A stretch of DNA of 34,972 nt, from assembly GCA_020636445.1 (NCBI GenBank), contig JACJXV010000040.1, positions 1 to 34,972 of the forward strand, given 5' to 3'. The DNA comes from Lewinellaceae bacterium (GTDB lineage: Bacteria; Bacteroidota; Bacteroidia; Chitinophagales; Saprospiraceae). The notes beneath the pieces are model-generated. The model had not been told where the DNA came from. It made no database searches and saw only the letters and a program-made list of their open reading frames with translations. Positions 16,014 through 24,352 of this stretch are shown in pieces (positions within the stretch are counted from its first letter, which is position 1; every line of letters begins with the position of its first letter). The translations under genes were made by a program, and so were the position numbers.

Positions 16014-16138
16014 TTTTGTCCACATACTTATTTCCTTACATTGGTGCGAATTTATCCACCGTGTCTCTGGGGTGCTGAAGTTGTTAATGTAAGGGAGCAA
16101 CTTAGGTCTCCGTTAAACGCTTGATCAAACCAAATTAT

Positions 16139-17116
16139 ATGCAACTATCTCCGTCGCGCATTGAAGTAATGCAACATATCGCCAAGGGAATGGACGATAT
16201 TATCAAGGATTTTCTCACACCGGTAGAAGAGATCTGGCAGCCCAGTGATTTTTTACCTGATTCGCTAAATAAAGACTTTTTACCAGATATAAAGCTTTTG
16301 CAGGAAAGCGCCCGTGAGCTTCCATACGAATATATGGTTGTATTGGTTGGTGATTGTATCACCGAGGAAGCATTGCCTACCTATGAGTCGTGGTTAATGG
16401 GAATGCAGGGGGTTGAACAGGGCGACCACGAAGGTTGGTCGCGCTGGGTTCGCGCCTGGACTGCTGAAGAAAACCGCCATGGGGATTTGCTGAATAAGTA
16501 TTTATACCTGTCAGGTCGGATCAATATGCGCGAAATGGAAGTTTCTACCCAGTACTTGATTCACGATGGGTTTGATATTGGTACGGGAGCCGACCCCTAT
16601 CGCAACTTTGTTTATACGTCATTCCAGGAACTGGCAACCAATATTTCCCACCGCCGTACGGCAACGCTGGCTAAGAAGTATGGGAATAGTCATCTTTCTA
16701 AACTGTGTGGCGTGATTGCTGCAGATGAGATGCGCCATGCCCGGGCCTACAAATCTTTTGTATCCCGCATTTTTGAAATTGACCCTTCGGAGATGATGCT
16801 GGCTCTGGAAGATATGATGCGCAAGAAAATTGTCATGCCGGCGCACTTCCTTCGTGAAACCGGCGGAATGATCGGCAATACATTTTCCCATTTCTCCGAT
16901 GCGGCACAACGGTTGGGAGTATACACTACCCAGGATTATATCGATATTTTGGATGGCCTGGTTAAAGAATGGGCCATTGATAAAGTACAGGATCTGAATG
17001 ACGCTGGTGAACGCGCCCGGGATTACCTCATGAAGTTACCCGAACGTTTGCGCCGGATTGCCGAACGCACCCGAATTCCGGAACTGGATTACCAGTTCAG
17101 CTGGGTGGCTGGATAA
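16139..17116 (+). CDS. Soluble acyl-ACP desaturase
   Basis: A 325-residue cytosolic di-iron enzyme of the plant stearoyl-ACP Delta-9 desaturase family (FA_desaturase_2). It introduces a double bond into a saturated acyl chain on ACP, using oxygen and reduced ferredoxin. Both iron motifs are visible: EENRH near residue 110 and DEMRH near 200, along with the conserved HRRTATLAKKYGN stretch. ATG 16139 was chosen over an upstream TTG at 16121. The insertion sequence lies 109 bases upstream and the divergent acyltransferase beyond it, which suggests a membrane-lipid pair. A strong terminator follows its stop. Confidence 0.93.
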   Translation: MQLSPSRIEVMQHIAKGMDDIIKDFLTPVEEIWQPSDFLPDSLNKDFLPDIKLLQESARELPYEYMVVLVGDCITEEALPTYESWLMGMQGVEQGDHEGWSRWVRAWTAEENRHGDLLNKYLYLSGRINMREMEVSTQYLIHDGFDIGTGADPYRNFVYTSFQELATNISHRRTATLAKKYGNSHLSKLCGVIAADEMRHARAYKSFVSRIFEIDPSEMMLALEDMMRKKIVMPAHFLRETGGMIGNTFSHFSDAAQRLGVYTTQDYIDILDGLVKEWAIDKVQDLNDAGERARDYLMKLPERLRRIAERTRIPELDYQFSWVAG

Positions 17117-17134
17117 GGTATGCTTAGCTAGTGG

Positions 17135-17187
17135 AACAAAAAAGAGCGGAACCCCAATCCGTAATCGGGGCTCCGCTCTTTTTTGTT
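17135..17187. terminator. Strong, probably two-way terminator
   Basis: A 16-bp perfect stem (17135-17150 with 17172-17187), then one mismatch and a four-base CCCC/GGGG pair, with an 11-base loop. It starts with A-tract and ends TTTTTTG, so it can end transcripts in both directions: the desaturase from the left and, if nothing stops it earlier, the receptor gene from the right. Confidence 0.85.
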
Positions 17188-17292
17188 TTCTACCCTACCG
17201 GTAGCGGGTGGGCAGCGGGCTGGGTAGTTTTTGGGAAAACAAGAGACAAGGTAGTTGGAAACGCGATCTGATGATCCCCAGGTTCCATGCCC

Positions 17293-17403
17293 TATCGGGA
17301 GTCGGAAGACTCCCGATAACAAGTCAAGTTTTTGTTGGAGACAATCTTCAGATTGCCGTCAGCCTGATACCACGGAATCTTCAGATTCCGTGGTATCAGG
17401 CTG
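17293..17403. repeat. Cluster of three perfect hairpins between converging genes
   Basis: TATCGGGAGTC-GGAA-GACTCCCGATA (11-bp stem, 17293-17318) is followed by CAATC-TTCA-GATTG (17342-17355) and by a 20-bp perfect stem with the same TTCA loop (left arm 17360-17379, right arm 17384-17403, starting CAGCCTGATACC). Each loop closes with a C-G pair within RTC-loop-GAY. The stems are unrelated in sequence. There are no T-runs after them. They resemble the cluster at 6690-6780 and lie in the same context, between converging genes. Confidence 0.85.
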
Positions 17404-17426
17404 CTTGGTAAAGGTAAACGCCTAGC

Positions 17427-20258
17427 TTAGTCTCTCCGCCAGGGCATACCTCCCGGAGGGCGATTGTCTTCCGGTTTCATGGTATAATTGCTGAGTTTGT
17501 AATTAAAGTTCAGCATGAAGTATTGCTGCAGGACTACCTGCTGTACATCTTCGATATAGAGTTCGGTAACATTACGCTGAATACTGGTATTCTGCTTGAG
17601 TAAGTCGAACACCTGCAGGTTAACTTCCCCGCGATCACCTTTGAGGAATTTCTTACCGATACTGGCATTCCACAGCCAGAAGTTCTGATCGAAGCCTTCG
17701 CCCAGGCCTTTAAAGAAGGTATTGACTACCGAAGAGCGCAGGACAATGTTGCCGGGGAAGATGATATTAACCCGGCCTTCGCTGATCTGGTTCCAGAACT
17801 GGGTATTTGATGAAGTACTCAGGGTGTTAACCGCATTGTTGAAGTTGGTCCGCGAAGAAAGGGTGAAGTCGATTTTCTCGCTAAAGTTAGAGCTGAGCGT
17901 CAGACCAACTCCGACCGATGCTGTTTTGGAAAGGTTCCGCAGGTTGTTAATCAGGCCCGGTGATTCCTGGTAACTTGCATTCAGGCTGATGTTGGCATTG
18001 GAACGCAGTGCTCTGACGGGAGCACCCCAGGTGACAAAAGAGCGAATATTCCAGTTGCCATTGATGTTTACTGGGCTGATTAACTGCCCACCCCGAGGCA
18101 AAATGATATCATTGCCCAGGTCGAGGTCTTCCGAAGCAATCAGCGTTTGATTTGTGATGTTATTCCGGTTAAGAGTGCCGCTGATATAGGCATAGAATAC
18201 CGTTGATTTGCCCGGGTTGGTAGCCGAATACCGGATGCTGGTGTTATAGTTAATGGCTTGTTTCAAATCGGGGTTACCTGTGCGTAAGGCAAGCGGGTTG
18301 GAGTTGTCGATAACATCCTGTAATTGGGAAATCGACGGTGCATTGGTGCCTCCCCGCATGAACAGGCGGATATTTTTTTGTTTGTTGAATTCATACCGCG
18401 CATACCCAAAAGGCAATACGTTGAAGAAAGTCCGGTTAAAGTCGGCGGCCAGTGGATAGGTTTGGGCATTATCCAGGGCGGCCCACTGCGAGTTCATGGT
18501 CAGGCTGTATTGCATTTTTTCAGTACGCCCGCGGTAGCCCAGTCCGGCCCGTTGGGTAATCAGGCGGCTGTCAAAGACGTTGGAGAGGGTGGTGTTGAGA
18601 TCGGAGTAAGCAGCATCAAAAGGAGAATAATCGAATGTCGACTTATCCGAATCATCCTGCTGAATCGTTGCGTTGTAGGTCAATTGCAGGGATGCCTTTT
18701 CGCTGAGAGGTTCGGTATAATTAACCGAAGAGTTGATGGTCCAGCCCAGTGCGTTGAGACGGCTGAACTGGTCAAGGGTATCGGTGCGCGGGTTTGCCCC
18801 GAAGAAGCTGTACTCCGAGAAAAGGTTGCTTTCACCGTTATTGTTGCGGTTGGTGGTATTTACTTCAAACGAGACTGTCCGGCCGGCTTTCGGGAAGCGG
18901 TGGCGAAACAGAATTTGGTTGTTCAGGTTTAACCCATCCAGGTTTGACAGAAAATCCAGGGCGTTGCCGTTGAGCAGGCTGCTGCCCCCAAGGGTTTGGC
19001 TGCCGGTAGCCTGGACACCATCGTTATTCTGCCAGCTCAGGCGTGTTTGAATGAGCAGCGAGTTGGTGGGGTTGATGGAGTAGTCAAAGCGGAAGTTGAC
19101 CCGGTTGTTGGTGTTTTTGGTTTCGGAATCGGTATTTTCCTGGTAGGTTTGGGTAAAGTCGGCCCGATCGTTGATAATTTCCCGGTCGATAAGCTGGGCT
19201 GCAACGTTGTCCGTAAAATTATAGAAGTAGCTTCCGGAGGCTTTGATCTTTTTGCCCCAGTTATCGGAATAGTTGAGTCCAAAGGCATTGGTTTGGGCAA
19301 TACCCGGCGTTTGGTCAACAAGGAAGTCGCCGGCATTATTACCACCGCGGCCACCGCCGAAGCCACCGGGGCCACCACCCCTGCCGCCTCTGCTGCCGGA
19401 AGCAACGCCGACGAGGTCTTCGCTGGAAAAATTCTGCTCATTGATATTGTTGAATTGCCCCAGGACAGTGAGGCGCAGGTCGTCCTTGAAGCGGTTCACT
19501 GCTCCACCTGCCTGGTACCTATCGTCGGAGCCATAGCCGCCGAAAACGCGACCAAAAACTCCATCACGCATATTGACACGAGTGACAATGTTGATGGTCT
19601 TGGTTGTTTGGCCACTGTTGAACCCAGAGAAAGCATCCTGCTCACTTTGCCGGTCGAAGACCTGGATCTTATCAATGACTTCCGCGGGCAGGTTTTTCAG
19701 GGCAGCAGCGGGGTCATTACCAAAGAAAGGTTTGCCGTCGATCAGCACCTCCTGGACGTTTTCGCCCTGGCTTTGCACGCGACCGTTTTCGACCACTACG
19801 CCGGGCACCTTGCGGAGCATATCTTCCGCCGAGGCATCCGGGTTAACGGTGAAAGCGGCGGCATTGAATTGCACCGTATCTTCCTTGGAGGTTGCCTGGG
19901 ACGCTTGCCCCACTACCTGCACCTGGCCTAGCTCATAAGCAGCTTCTTCCAGTTTGAGCAGGCCCAGATCGGTCATCTGCTTGGTAATGGAGACTTTCTG
20001 GGTGAATTCGGTATACCCCAGGAAGGTCACCTTTAGCGTATAATCTCCTCGCTTGAGGTTAGTAAAGCGAAACTCGCCCAGATCGTTGGTAATCTGGTCG
20101 ATTTCCTCACCGCCGTTAGCGGGCATCAGGAAAACGTGGGCTCCCGGTAAAACAGAAGCATCGCTGGCATCGGCAATCTTGCCGACCAGAGTAGTACCCT
20201 GCGCGCTTAGTGTTGCGGCAAACAGGAGCATTGTTAGGATGGAGAATACATTTTTCAT
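17427..20258 (-). CDS. TonB-dependent outer membrane receptor, PF14905-like barrel
   Basis: A 943-residue outer membrane protein. A signal peptide (MKNVFSILTMLLFAATLSAQ) is followed by a carboxypeptidase-regulatory-like beta domain (about 23-105, GKIADASDASVLPGAHVF), a plug (about 120-230, with VPGVVVENGRV and DGKPFFGNDPAAALKNLPAEVIDKIQVFD) and a long beta-barrel of the OMP_b-brl_3 type. A very Gly-rich loop (SRGGRGGGPGGFGGGRGG) sits near 295. After the last barrel strand (LNFNYKLSNY) the protein runs on with TMKPEDNRPPGGMPWRRD, an unusual polar tail beyond the usual terminal aromatic. No SusD partner is nearby, so the substrate is unknown. A periplasmic protein gene lies 171 bases upstream on the same strand. 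Confidence 0.93.
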   Translation of the reverse strand: MKNVFSILTMLLFAATLSAQGTTLVGKIADASDASVLPGAHVFLMPANGGEEIDQITNDLGEFRFTNLKRGDYTLKVTFLGYTEFTQKVSITKQMTDLGLLKLEEAAYELGQVQVVGQASQATSKEDTVQFNAAAFTVNPDASAEDMLRKVPGVVVENGRVQSQGENVQEVLIDGKPFFGNDPAAALKNLPAEVIDKIQVFDRQSEQDAFSGFNSGQTTKTINIVTRVNMRDGVFGRVFGGYGSDDRYQAGGAVNRFKDDLRLTVLGQFNNINEQNFSSEDLVGVASGSRGGRGGGPGGFGGGRGGNNAGDFLVDQTPGIAQTNAFGLNYSDNWGKKIKASGSYFYNFTDNVAAQLIDREIINDRADFTQTYQENTDSETKNTNNRVNFRFDYSINPTNSLLIQTRLSWQNNDGVQATGSQTLGGSSLLNGNALDFLSNLDGLNLNNQILFRHRFPKAGRTVSFEVNTTNRNNNGESNLFSEYSFFGANPRTDTLDQFSRLNALGWTINSSVNYTEPLSEKASLQLTYNATIQQDDSDKSTFDYSPFDAAYSDLNTTLSNVFDSRLITQRAGLGYRGRTEKMQYSLTMNSQWAALDNAQTYPLAADFNRTFFNVLPFGYARYEFNKQKNIRLFMRGGTNAPSISQLQDVIDNSNPLALRTGNPDLKQAINYNTSIRYSATNPGKSTVFYAYISGTLNRNNITNQTLIASEDLDLGNDIILPRGGQLISPVNINGNWNIRSFVTWGAPVRALRSNANISLNASYQESPGLINNLRNLSKTASVGVGLTLSSNFSEKIDFTLSSRTNFNNAVNTLSTSSNTQFWNQISEGRVNIIFPGNIVLRSSVVNTFFKGLGEGFDQNFWLWNASIGKKFLKGDRGEVNLQVFDLLKQNTSIQRNVTELYIEDVQQVVLQQYFMLNFNYKLSNYTMKPEDNRPPGGMPWRRD

Positions 20259-20340
20259 GTCAATATCGTTGTCGGGTGGGCGTTTAGCCTTTTGTGAGTG
20301 TGTTAGGGAATTATTGTGAGGTGGTAAAGTATCCGGCAGA

Positions 20341-20382
20341 CTGTATCTGGGGTCGTTGTTTTACGGCTGGGCCAGGATACAG
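20341..20382. other. Hairpin between the Spy-like gene and the receptor gene
   Basis: CTGTATCTGG (20341-20350) pairs with CCAGGATACAG (20372-20382) with one bulged base and a 21-base loop. It stands in the 171-base minus-strand leader between the Spy-like gene and the receptor. A processing site or attenuator that separates expression of the two is possible. There is no T-run, so ordinary termination is unlikely. Confidence 0.45.
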
Positions 20383-20429
20383 CCCGTCGGAATAAGAAAT
20401 TACTCACATCACTGTTTTTGAAAAAGGGG

Positions 20430-20873
20430 CTAATTGCCGCCTTTTTTTCCTTTTTCTTTCTTGGGCTTTTCGGGTTTATTGGCGGGAGGGGTGCCTGGGG
20501 TACCCCGGCCCTGATTCATTCGCTGCCGCATGGTTTGCCAATGGGTAAATTGGTCGGCCGTCAGGATTGCTTTCAGCTTTTGATCTTTTTCCTGGCGCAT
20601 TGCCATCATGGTTTCCCGCATGGCTGACCAGTCTTCACCGGCATTCGCGCGGGCACTTTGCATTTTTTGAGCATACTCCTCATTGAGGGCTTTGACCTTT
20701 ACCAGCTGCTCGGCATTCAGGTTAAGACTATCCTCGAGTAGCTTGGTTTCCTGTTCAGGGGTCATGCGCATGCCGCCAGGGCCGCCAGGGCCACCACCGG
20801 GCTGGGCCAGCAAGGCCATTGAACCAGTCATAACCAGCAGGAACGTAATAGTTGCTATCAGAATCTTTTTCAT
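20430..20873 (-). CDS. Spy/CpxP-like periplasmic protein
   Basis: A 147-residue protein. ATG 20873 starts MKKILIATITFLLVMTGSMAL, a signal peptide; an earlier in-frame start at 20900 only adds nine residues. A Gly/Pro-rich spacer (QPGGGPGGPGGMRM) is followed by a helical region: TPEQETKLLEDSLNLNAEQLVKVKALN and LTADQFTHWQTMRQRM. This double LTxxQ-like pattern matches Spy/CpxP chaperones and their DUF4890-like Bacteroidota relatives. The basic Lys/Pro-rich end (EKPKKEKGKKGG) is unusual. It precedes the receptor gene and diverges from the kinase gene, so it may be a stress or assembly protein tied to that system. Confidence 0.88.
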   Translation of the reverse strand: MKKILIATITFLLVMTGSMALLAQPGGGPGGPGGMRMTPEQETKLLEDSLNLNAEQLVKVKALNEEYAQKMQSARANAGEDWSAMRETMMAMRQEKDQKLKAILTADQFTHWQTMRQRMNQGRGTPGTPPANKPEKPKKEKGKKGGN

Positions 20874-21057
20874 GGTGGGGATATTAAAGGTTTTATTCAT
20901 TGCTGCAAAAATGCAGGCATTCCTGATGCCGGAGAAATTTATTCAATGAACACCCCAATAAAATCTATGTAACCGGAGAAAGGTGATTCATGGATAAAAT
21001 CAACGGGTTGATTGAAAAAAGTAGGGTAGCCAGGTTTCAGGTGCTACCTTTAGCGCT

Positions 21058-22101
21058 ATGACAACACTAGTTCAACCATTCAGCTGGCGCGTAGTAGCAA
21101 CCCATGCCTTGTTGTGGTTAGGCATATGGATTTCGATGGCTTTTCTGATTAGCGGTGCTGATCGCCTGGACATAGGGCTCCCCCGGTCAGGAATGCTCGT
21201 CGTTGGGCAAATGATTCTGGTATATGGGAATGCAGGGATTCTTTTTCCCCGCTTATACCTCCGGAATCGATATGGATGGTACCTCCTGACGGGGCTGGTC
21301 GCCATTATCCTGGTGGCATATCTGATTCAGGAGTTTTCCGAAGAAATTCTGAAATTACCTTCCCGAACCCGATCCCGGCGGACTTCTACCCTGACCTACA
21401 GCTGGTATTTCATGTTGCGCAGTTTTCCGCTGTTTATGGCTTTCCTGTTGAGTACGATTTATCAGATAACCGGGCTTGCCCGTCGTCGGGAGCAGGAAAC
21501 TGTGCAATTGCAAAAGGAAAAACTGGAGACGGAATTAAAGTTTCTGAAAACCCAGACCAATCCGCATTTTCTATTTAATGCCCTGAATAATATTTACACG
21601 CTTACGCTGATAAAATCCGACAAAGCCCCTGACTACCTAATGGTGTTGTCGGATATGTTGCGGTATATGCTCTATGAATGCAATGCGGAAAAAGTACCGC
21701 TTGCCAAAGAAATCGCCTACCTGAAGAATTATATTAGCCTGCAAATGCTCAAAGACAGCGAGGGCTTAAATATCCAGGCCACTTTTGACGAAAATCATCC
21801 TAACTTACAGATTGCGCCCATGCTATTTGTTCCCTTAGTGGAAAATGCATTTAAGCACAGTAAGATCGAAGATCGCGAACATGGTTGGATTAAACTACAG
21901 TTGCGGGTGGAAGGTAAGGTGGTGGAATTGGTGGTAGAAAATAGCCTGCCCAAGGCTGATTTCAGTAAGGACCAGGCTGGGGGTATCGGGCTCACGAATG
22001 TTGCCCGGCAGTTGGAACTTTTATACTCCGGGAAATACGAAATGGAAACGGAAGTCCATGAAGAGTCTTTCTATGCCCGCCTCAAAATAGATTTGGCATG
22101 A
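21058..22101 (+). CDS. LytS-type sensor histidine kinase
   Basis: A 347-residue inner membrane kinase of the His_kinase (PF06580) family. Four hydrophobic helices lie at about 11-31, 44-62, 72-91 and 116-140, followed by a short coiled coil (about 142-165). The phospho-accepting His170 is in TNPHFLFNALNNIY, and the ATP-binding part includes VPLVENAFKHS and GGIGLTNVARQLELLY. There is no long periplasmic sensor domain, so it probably senses within the membrane or through a partner. Its end overlaps the response regulator start by 4 bases (ATGA), giving one operon. The Spy-like and receptor genes diverge from it. Confidence 0.95.
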   Translation: MTTLVQPFSWRVVATHALLWLGIWISMAFLISGADRLDIGLPRSGMLVVGQMILVYGNAGILFPRLYLRNRYGWYLLTGLVAIILVAYLIQEFSEEILKLPSRTRSRRTSTLTYSWYFMLRSFPLFMAFLLSTIYQITGLARRREQETVQLQKEKLETELKFLKTQTNPHFLFNALNNIYTLTLIKSDKAPDYLMVLSDMLRYMLYECNAEKVPLAKEIAYLKNYISLQMLKDSEGLNIQATFDENHPNLQIAPMLFVPLVENAFKHSKIEDREHGWIKLQLRVEGKVVELVVENSLPKADFSKDQAGGIGLTNVARQLELLYSGKYEMETEVHEESFYARLKIDLA

Positions 22102-22853
22102 AAATAATGCATTGCCTGATTGTGGATGATGAGGAACTGGCACGTACTCTTTTAGAAAACTACGTTACCAAGTTGCCGCAATTGCAATTGGTCGGCAAAT
22201 GCAAGCATCCGCTGGAGGCTATGCAATACCTGCAAACGCAAAAGGTGGATCTGCTCCTGCTGGATATTCAGATGCCGGAATTGAGCGGCCTGGACTTTCT
22301 GAAAATTCTCCCCCAGAAGCCTTTGGTTATCCTGACTACGGCCTATCCGGAATATGCTCTTGATGGATATGCGCTTGATGTTATTGATTACCTGCTTAAA
22401 CCTATTCGGTTCGAACGCTTCGCTCAGGCTGTGAATAAAGCGGCTGAACTTTTTCGTTTACGCAGCCTGGAAGTAGAATTGGGTGAGGCGCGCGAGTCTT
22501 CCGCAACGATTCCTTCAGTACTGGATTCAGCTACCGACCCTGAATATCTCCTGGTTAAGGCGGACCATAAAATCCACCGCTTGCGCCTGGATGATATTCG
22601 TTATATCCAATCTATGCGGGAATACGTGGCTTATGTCACGCATTCGGGCCGCATCCTGGCCCTTAATTCGCTAAAAAATCTGGAAACGGAGCTTCCCGCC
22701 TCCCGCTTTTTACGCGTGCATAAATCATTTATGGTTTCCCTGGATAAAATTGACGCCTTGGAAGGCAATATGCTACGGATAGGATCCGATACTATCCCCA
22801 TTGGGGCTAATTATCGGGATGAACTGCTGCGCGTTTTTTCGGCTGGAAAATAA
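22098..22853 (+). CDS. LytTR-family response regulator
   Basis: A 251-residue response regulator. The receiver domain has the acidic pair Asp10-Asp11, the phosphorylated Asp56 in LLLLDIQMP, a conserved Thr in LTTAYPEYAL and Lys in YLLKPI. The C-terminal LytTR DNA-binding domain (about 145-245) includes ILALNSLKNLETELP and FLRVHKSFMVSLDKI. Such regulators usually bind pairs of direct repeats upstream of their targets. The natural candidates are the divergent Spy-like/receptor genes and the following TonB-like gene, though I could not define a matching site by eye. Confidence 0.95.
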   Translation: MKIMHCLIVDDEELARTLLENYVTKLPQLQLVGKCKHPLEAMQYLQTQKVDLLLLDIQMPELSGLDFLKILPQKPLVILTTAYPEYALDGYALDVIDYLLKPIRFERFAQAVNKAAELFRLRSLEVELGEARESSATIPSVLDSATDPEYLLVKADHKIHRLRLDDIRYIQSMREYVAYVTHSGRILALNSLKNLETELPASRFLRVHKSFMVSLDKIDALEGNMLRIGSDTIPIGANYRDELLRVFSAGK

Positions 22854-22975
22854 GACATCCACACCCCAGACCAATGTCCTTTTCAGAGCATCCTTTCCGG
22901 GAAAACTGTATTTTTAAGCATTCCACCTCCCGTGCTGCGGTTTTACTGTATTGAACGGCAGGGGTTAGTATATCA

Positions 22976-23446
22976 ATGCCAACTATGGATCCGCGAAAAC
23001 GTGAACGCTATTTACTCAAGCGCCCGGCATATCCCGGTGGTGATAAGGCATTGCTGGCCTTCATCAAGGAGCACCTGCAATACCCCCCTGAAGCAATTGA
23101 AAAGGAGATTTCGGGAACGGTCCGCATCCGCTACACGATTAACTACGAAGGTAAAGTCATTCGGAGTAAAGTACTTTCTTCACTCGGCCATGGGTGTGAT
23201 GAGGAAGCTCAGCGCCTGGTCGGTTTGCTGCAATTTGACGTGCCTCGCAATCATTTTCTGAAGGCCGAATTTCACAAAACGCTGAATATCCATTTTCGCT
23301 TACCTAAGCCTACCGCACCGCCTCCTGCGGTTGCTACAACCTATCAGTATACCGTGACAACCTCCCGGGAAAGCCCGGCAGCAAAGGGCCCTCCGGCATC
23401 GGAAGAGGAGAATGGGTTTTCGTATACGATTACATTGGGCTCCTGA
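22976..23446 (+). CDS. Stand-alone TonB C-terminal domain protein
   Basis: A 156-residue protein. Residues 10-110 read as a TonB C-terminal domain: YPGGDKALLAFIKEHLQYPPEA, GTVRIRYTINYEGKVIRSKVL, CDEEAQRLVGLLQF. It has no N-terminal membrane helix and no signal peptide. After the domain a Pro/Ala-rich tail (PKPTAPPPAVATTYQY, then AAKGPPASEE) replaces a standard end. Proteins of this type may act as energy transducer parts or as adaptors. It stands 122 bases behind the response regulator on the same strand. ATG 22976 was used. Confidence 0.85.
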   Translation: MPTMDPRKRERYLLKRPAYPGGDKALLAFIKEHLQYPPEAIEKEISGTVRIRYTINYEGKVIRSKVLSSLGHGCDEEAQRLVGLLQFDVPRNHFLKAEFHKTLNIHFRLPKPTAPPPAVATTYQYTVTTSRESPAAKGPPASEEENGFSYTITLGS

Positions 23447-23510
23447 GTCCTCTGGGGCGCCGGAAAACGCGGGTGCCATTGGTTGCCGTGTCTTAGCCCC
23501 AATCTCCGCT

Positions 23511-23533
23511 TCTGTCCATTTTTAACGGACAGA
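23511..23533. other. Short hairpin between the TonB-like gene and truA
   Basis: TCTGTCC and GGACAGA pair as a 7-bp stem with a 9-base AT-rich loop (ATTTTTAAC). It follows the TonB-like gene by 64 bases and may end its transcript weakly, though there is no downstream T-run. truA's possible promoter (TTGTACTTTGGG, about 23552-23563) is downstream. Confidence 0.5.
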
Positions 23534-23584
23534 ACCAGTATCCCAGGTTTTTCTTGTACTTTGGGTGTTTAAGCAAAACAATAC

Positions 23585-24352
23585 ATGCGCTATAAAGTAA
23601 CCCTCGAATATGATGGCTCCCGTTACCGGGGGTGGCAGGTACAACAAAATGCCCGCTCAGTACAAGGAACCTTGCTTACTGCTGTCAGCCAGCTTTTTCA
23701 GCAGCCTGATGTGGAAATATATGGTTCCGGCCGCACTGATGCCGGCGTTCATGCCCTGGGTCAGGTGGCCCACCTGGATGTGAACGTCCGCTGGCAAGGT
23801 GGCGAAATCCGTGACCGGCTGAATGAAGTACTTCCGGCGGACATCAATATTTTGGCGGTGGAGTCCGTAGCTCCTGATTTTCATGCGCGCCACCATGCGG
23901 TAGCGCGCAGCTATATTTACCAGATTTCCCGCCGCCGTAATGCCTTTGGGAAACCCTTTGTCTGGTGGGTCAAAGAGCCGCTCAACGTAAAAGCGATGCA
24001 GGCTGCGGCCAAGGTACTGGAAGGCTTCCACGATTTCCAGTCTTTCTCCAATGAAAAGGGGAAAAGCAAGAGCTCACAAGTCGACGTTAAGCAAGTTAGC
24101 ATTCACGAGCAAGGTGATTTGCTGGTGGTCCATCTGGTGGCTTCCCATTTTCTATGGAAAATGGTGCGGCGGACGGTAGGGATGCTAGTGGAAGTGGGTG
24201 CCGGCCGCCTGAGCAAGGATCAGGTGAAAGGTTTTTTGGAAACAGCCAGTCCTGAACCTGCCCTGTTTACTGCGCCCCCAACAGGGCTGTTCCTGGAACG
24301 GGTATACTATCCTGGCGAAACCATCAGTACCGGATTCAGGACCTTGTTATAG
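23585..24352 (+). CDS. truA: tRNA pseudouridine synthase A
   Basis: A 255-residue cytosolic enzyme that makes pseudouridine at positions 38-40 in the anticodon arm of tRNAs. The catalytic Asp52 is in GSGRTDAGVHALGQ, with RWQVQ-like start GSRYRGWQVQQNARSVQGTL and later motifs ARSYIYQISRR and VHLVASHFLWKMVRRTVGML. Length and spacing match TruA. It begins at ATG 23585. Its stop overlaps the converging GMC oxidoreductase end by 6 bases. Confidence 0.97.
   Translation: MRYKVTLEYDGSRYRGWQVQQNARSVQGTLLTAVSQLFQQPDVEIYGSGRTDAGVHALGQVAHLDVNVRWQGGEIRDRLNEVLPADINILAVESVAPDFHARHHAVARSYIYQISRRRNAFGKPFVWWVKEPLNVKAMQAAAKVLEGFHDFQSFSNEKGKSKSSQVDVKQVSIHEQGDLLVVHLVASHFLWKMVRRTVGMLVEVGAGRLSKDQVKGFLETASPEPALFTAPPTGLFLERVYYPGETISTGFRTLL

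Larger units (their letters stand above)
14932..16028 (+). mobile_element. IS630-type insertion sequence, complete
   Basis: The element is 1097 bp. Identical inverted ends read AGTATGTGGACAAAAT (left 14932-14947; right complement 16013-16028) and each end is bordered by TA (14930-14931 and 16029-16030), the target duplication of IS630/Tc1-mariner elements. Two ORFs fill the inside. Both ends and the DDE triad are intact, so it may be active. Its removal restores a continuous 190-base gap between the divergent acyltransferase and desaturase genes. The joined site reads TTCACCA-TA-TTTCC near an AATTC/GAATT imperfect inverted repeat. Confidence 0.95.

Noticed and set aside
18996..19931. Open frame of 311 codons on the plus strand inside the receptor gene
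   Set aside because: It lies antisense to a well-supported TonB-dependent receptor, has no recognisable domain and is explained by codon bias of the gene below it.
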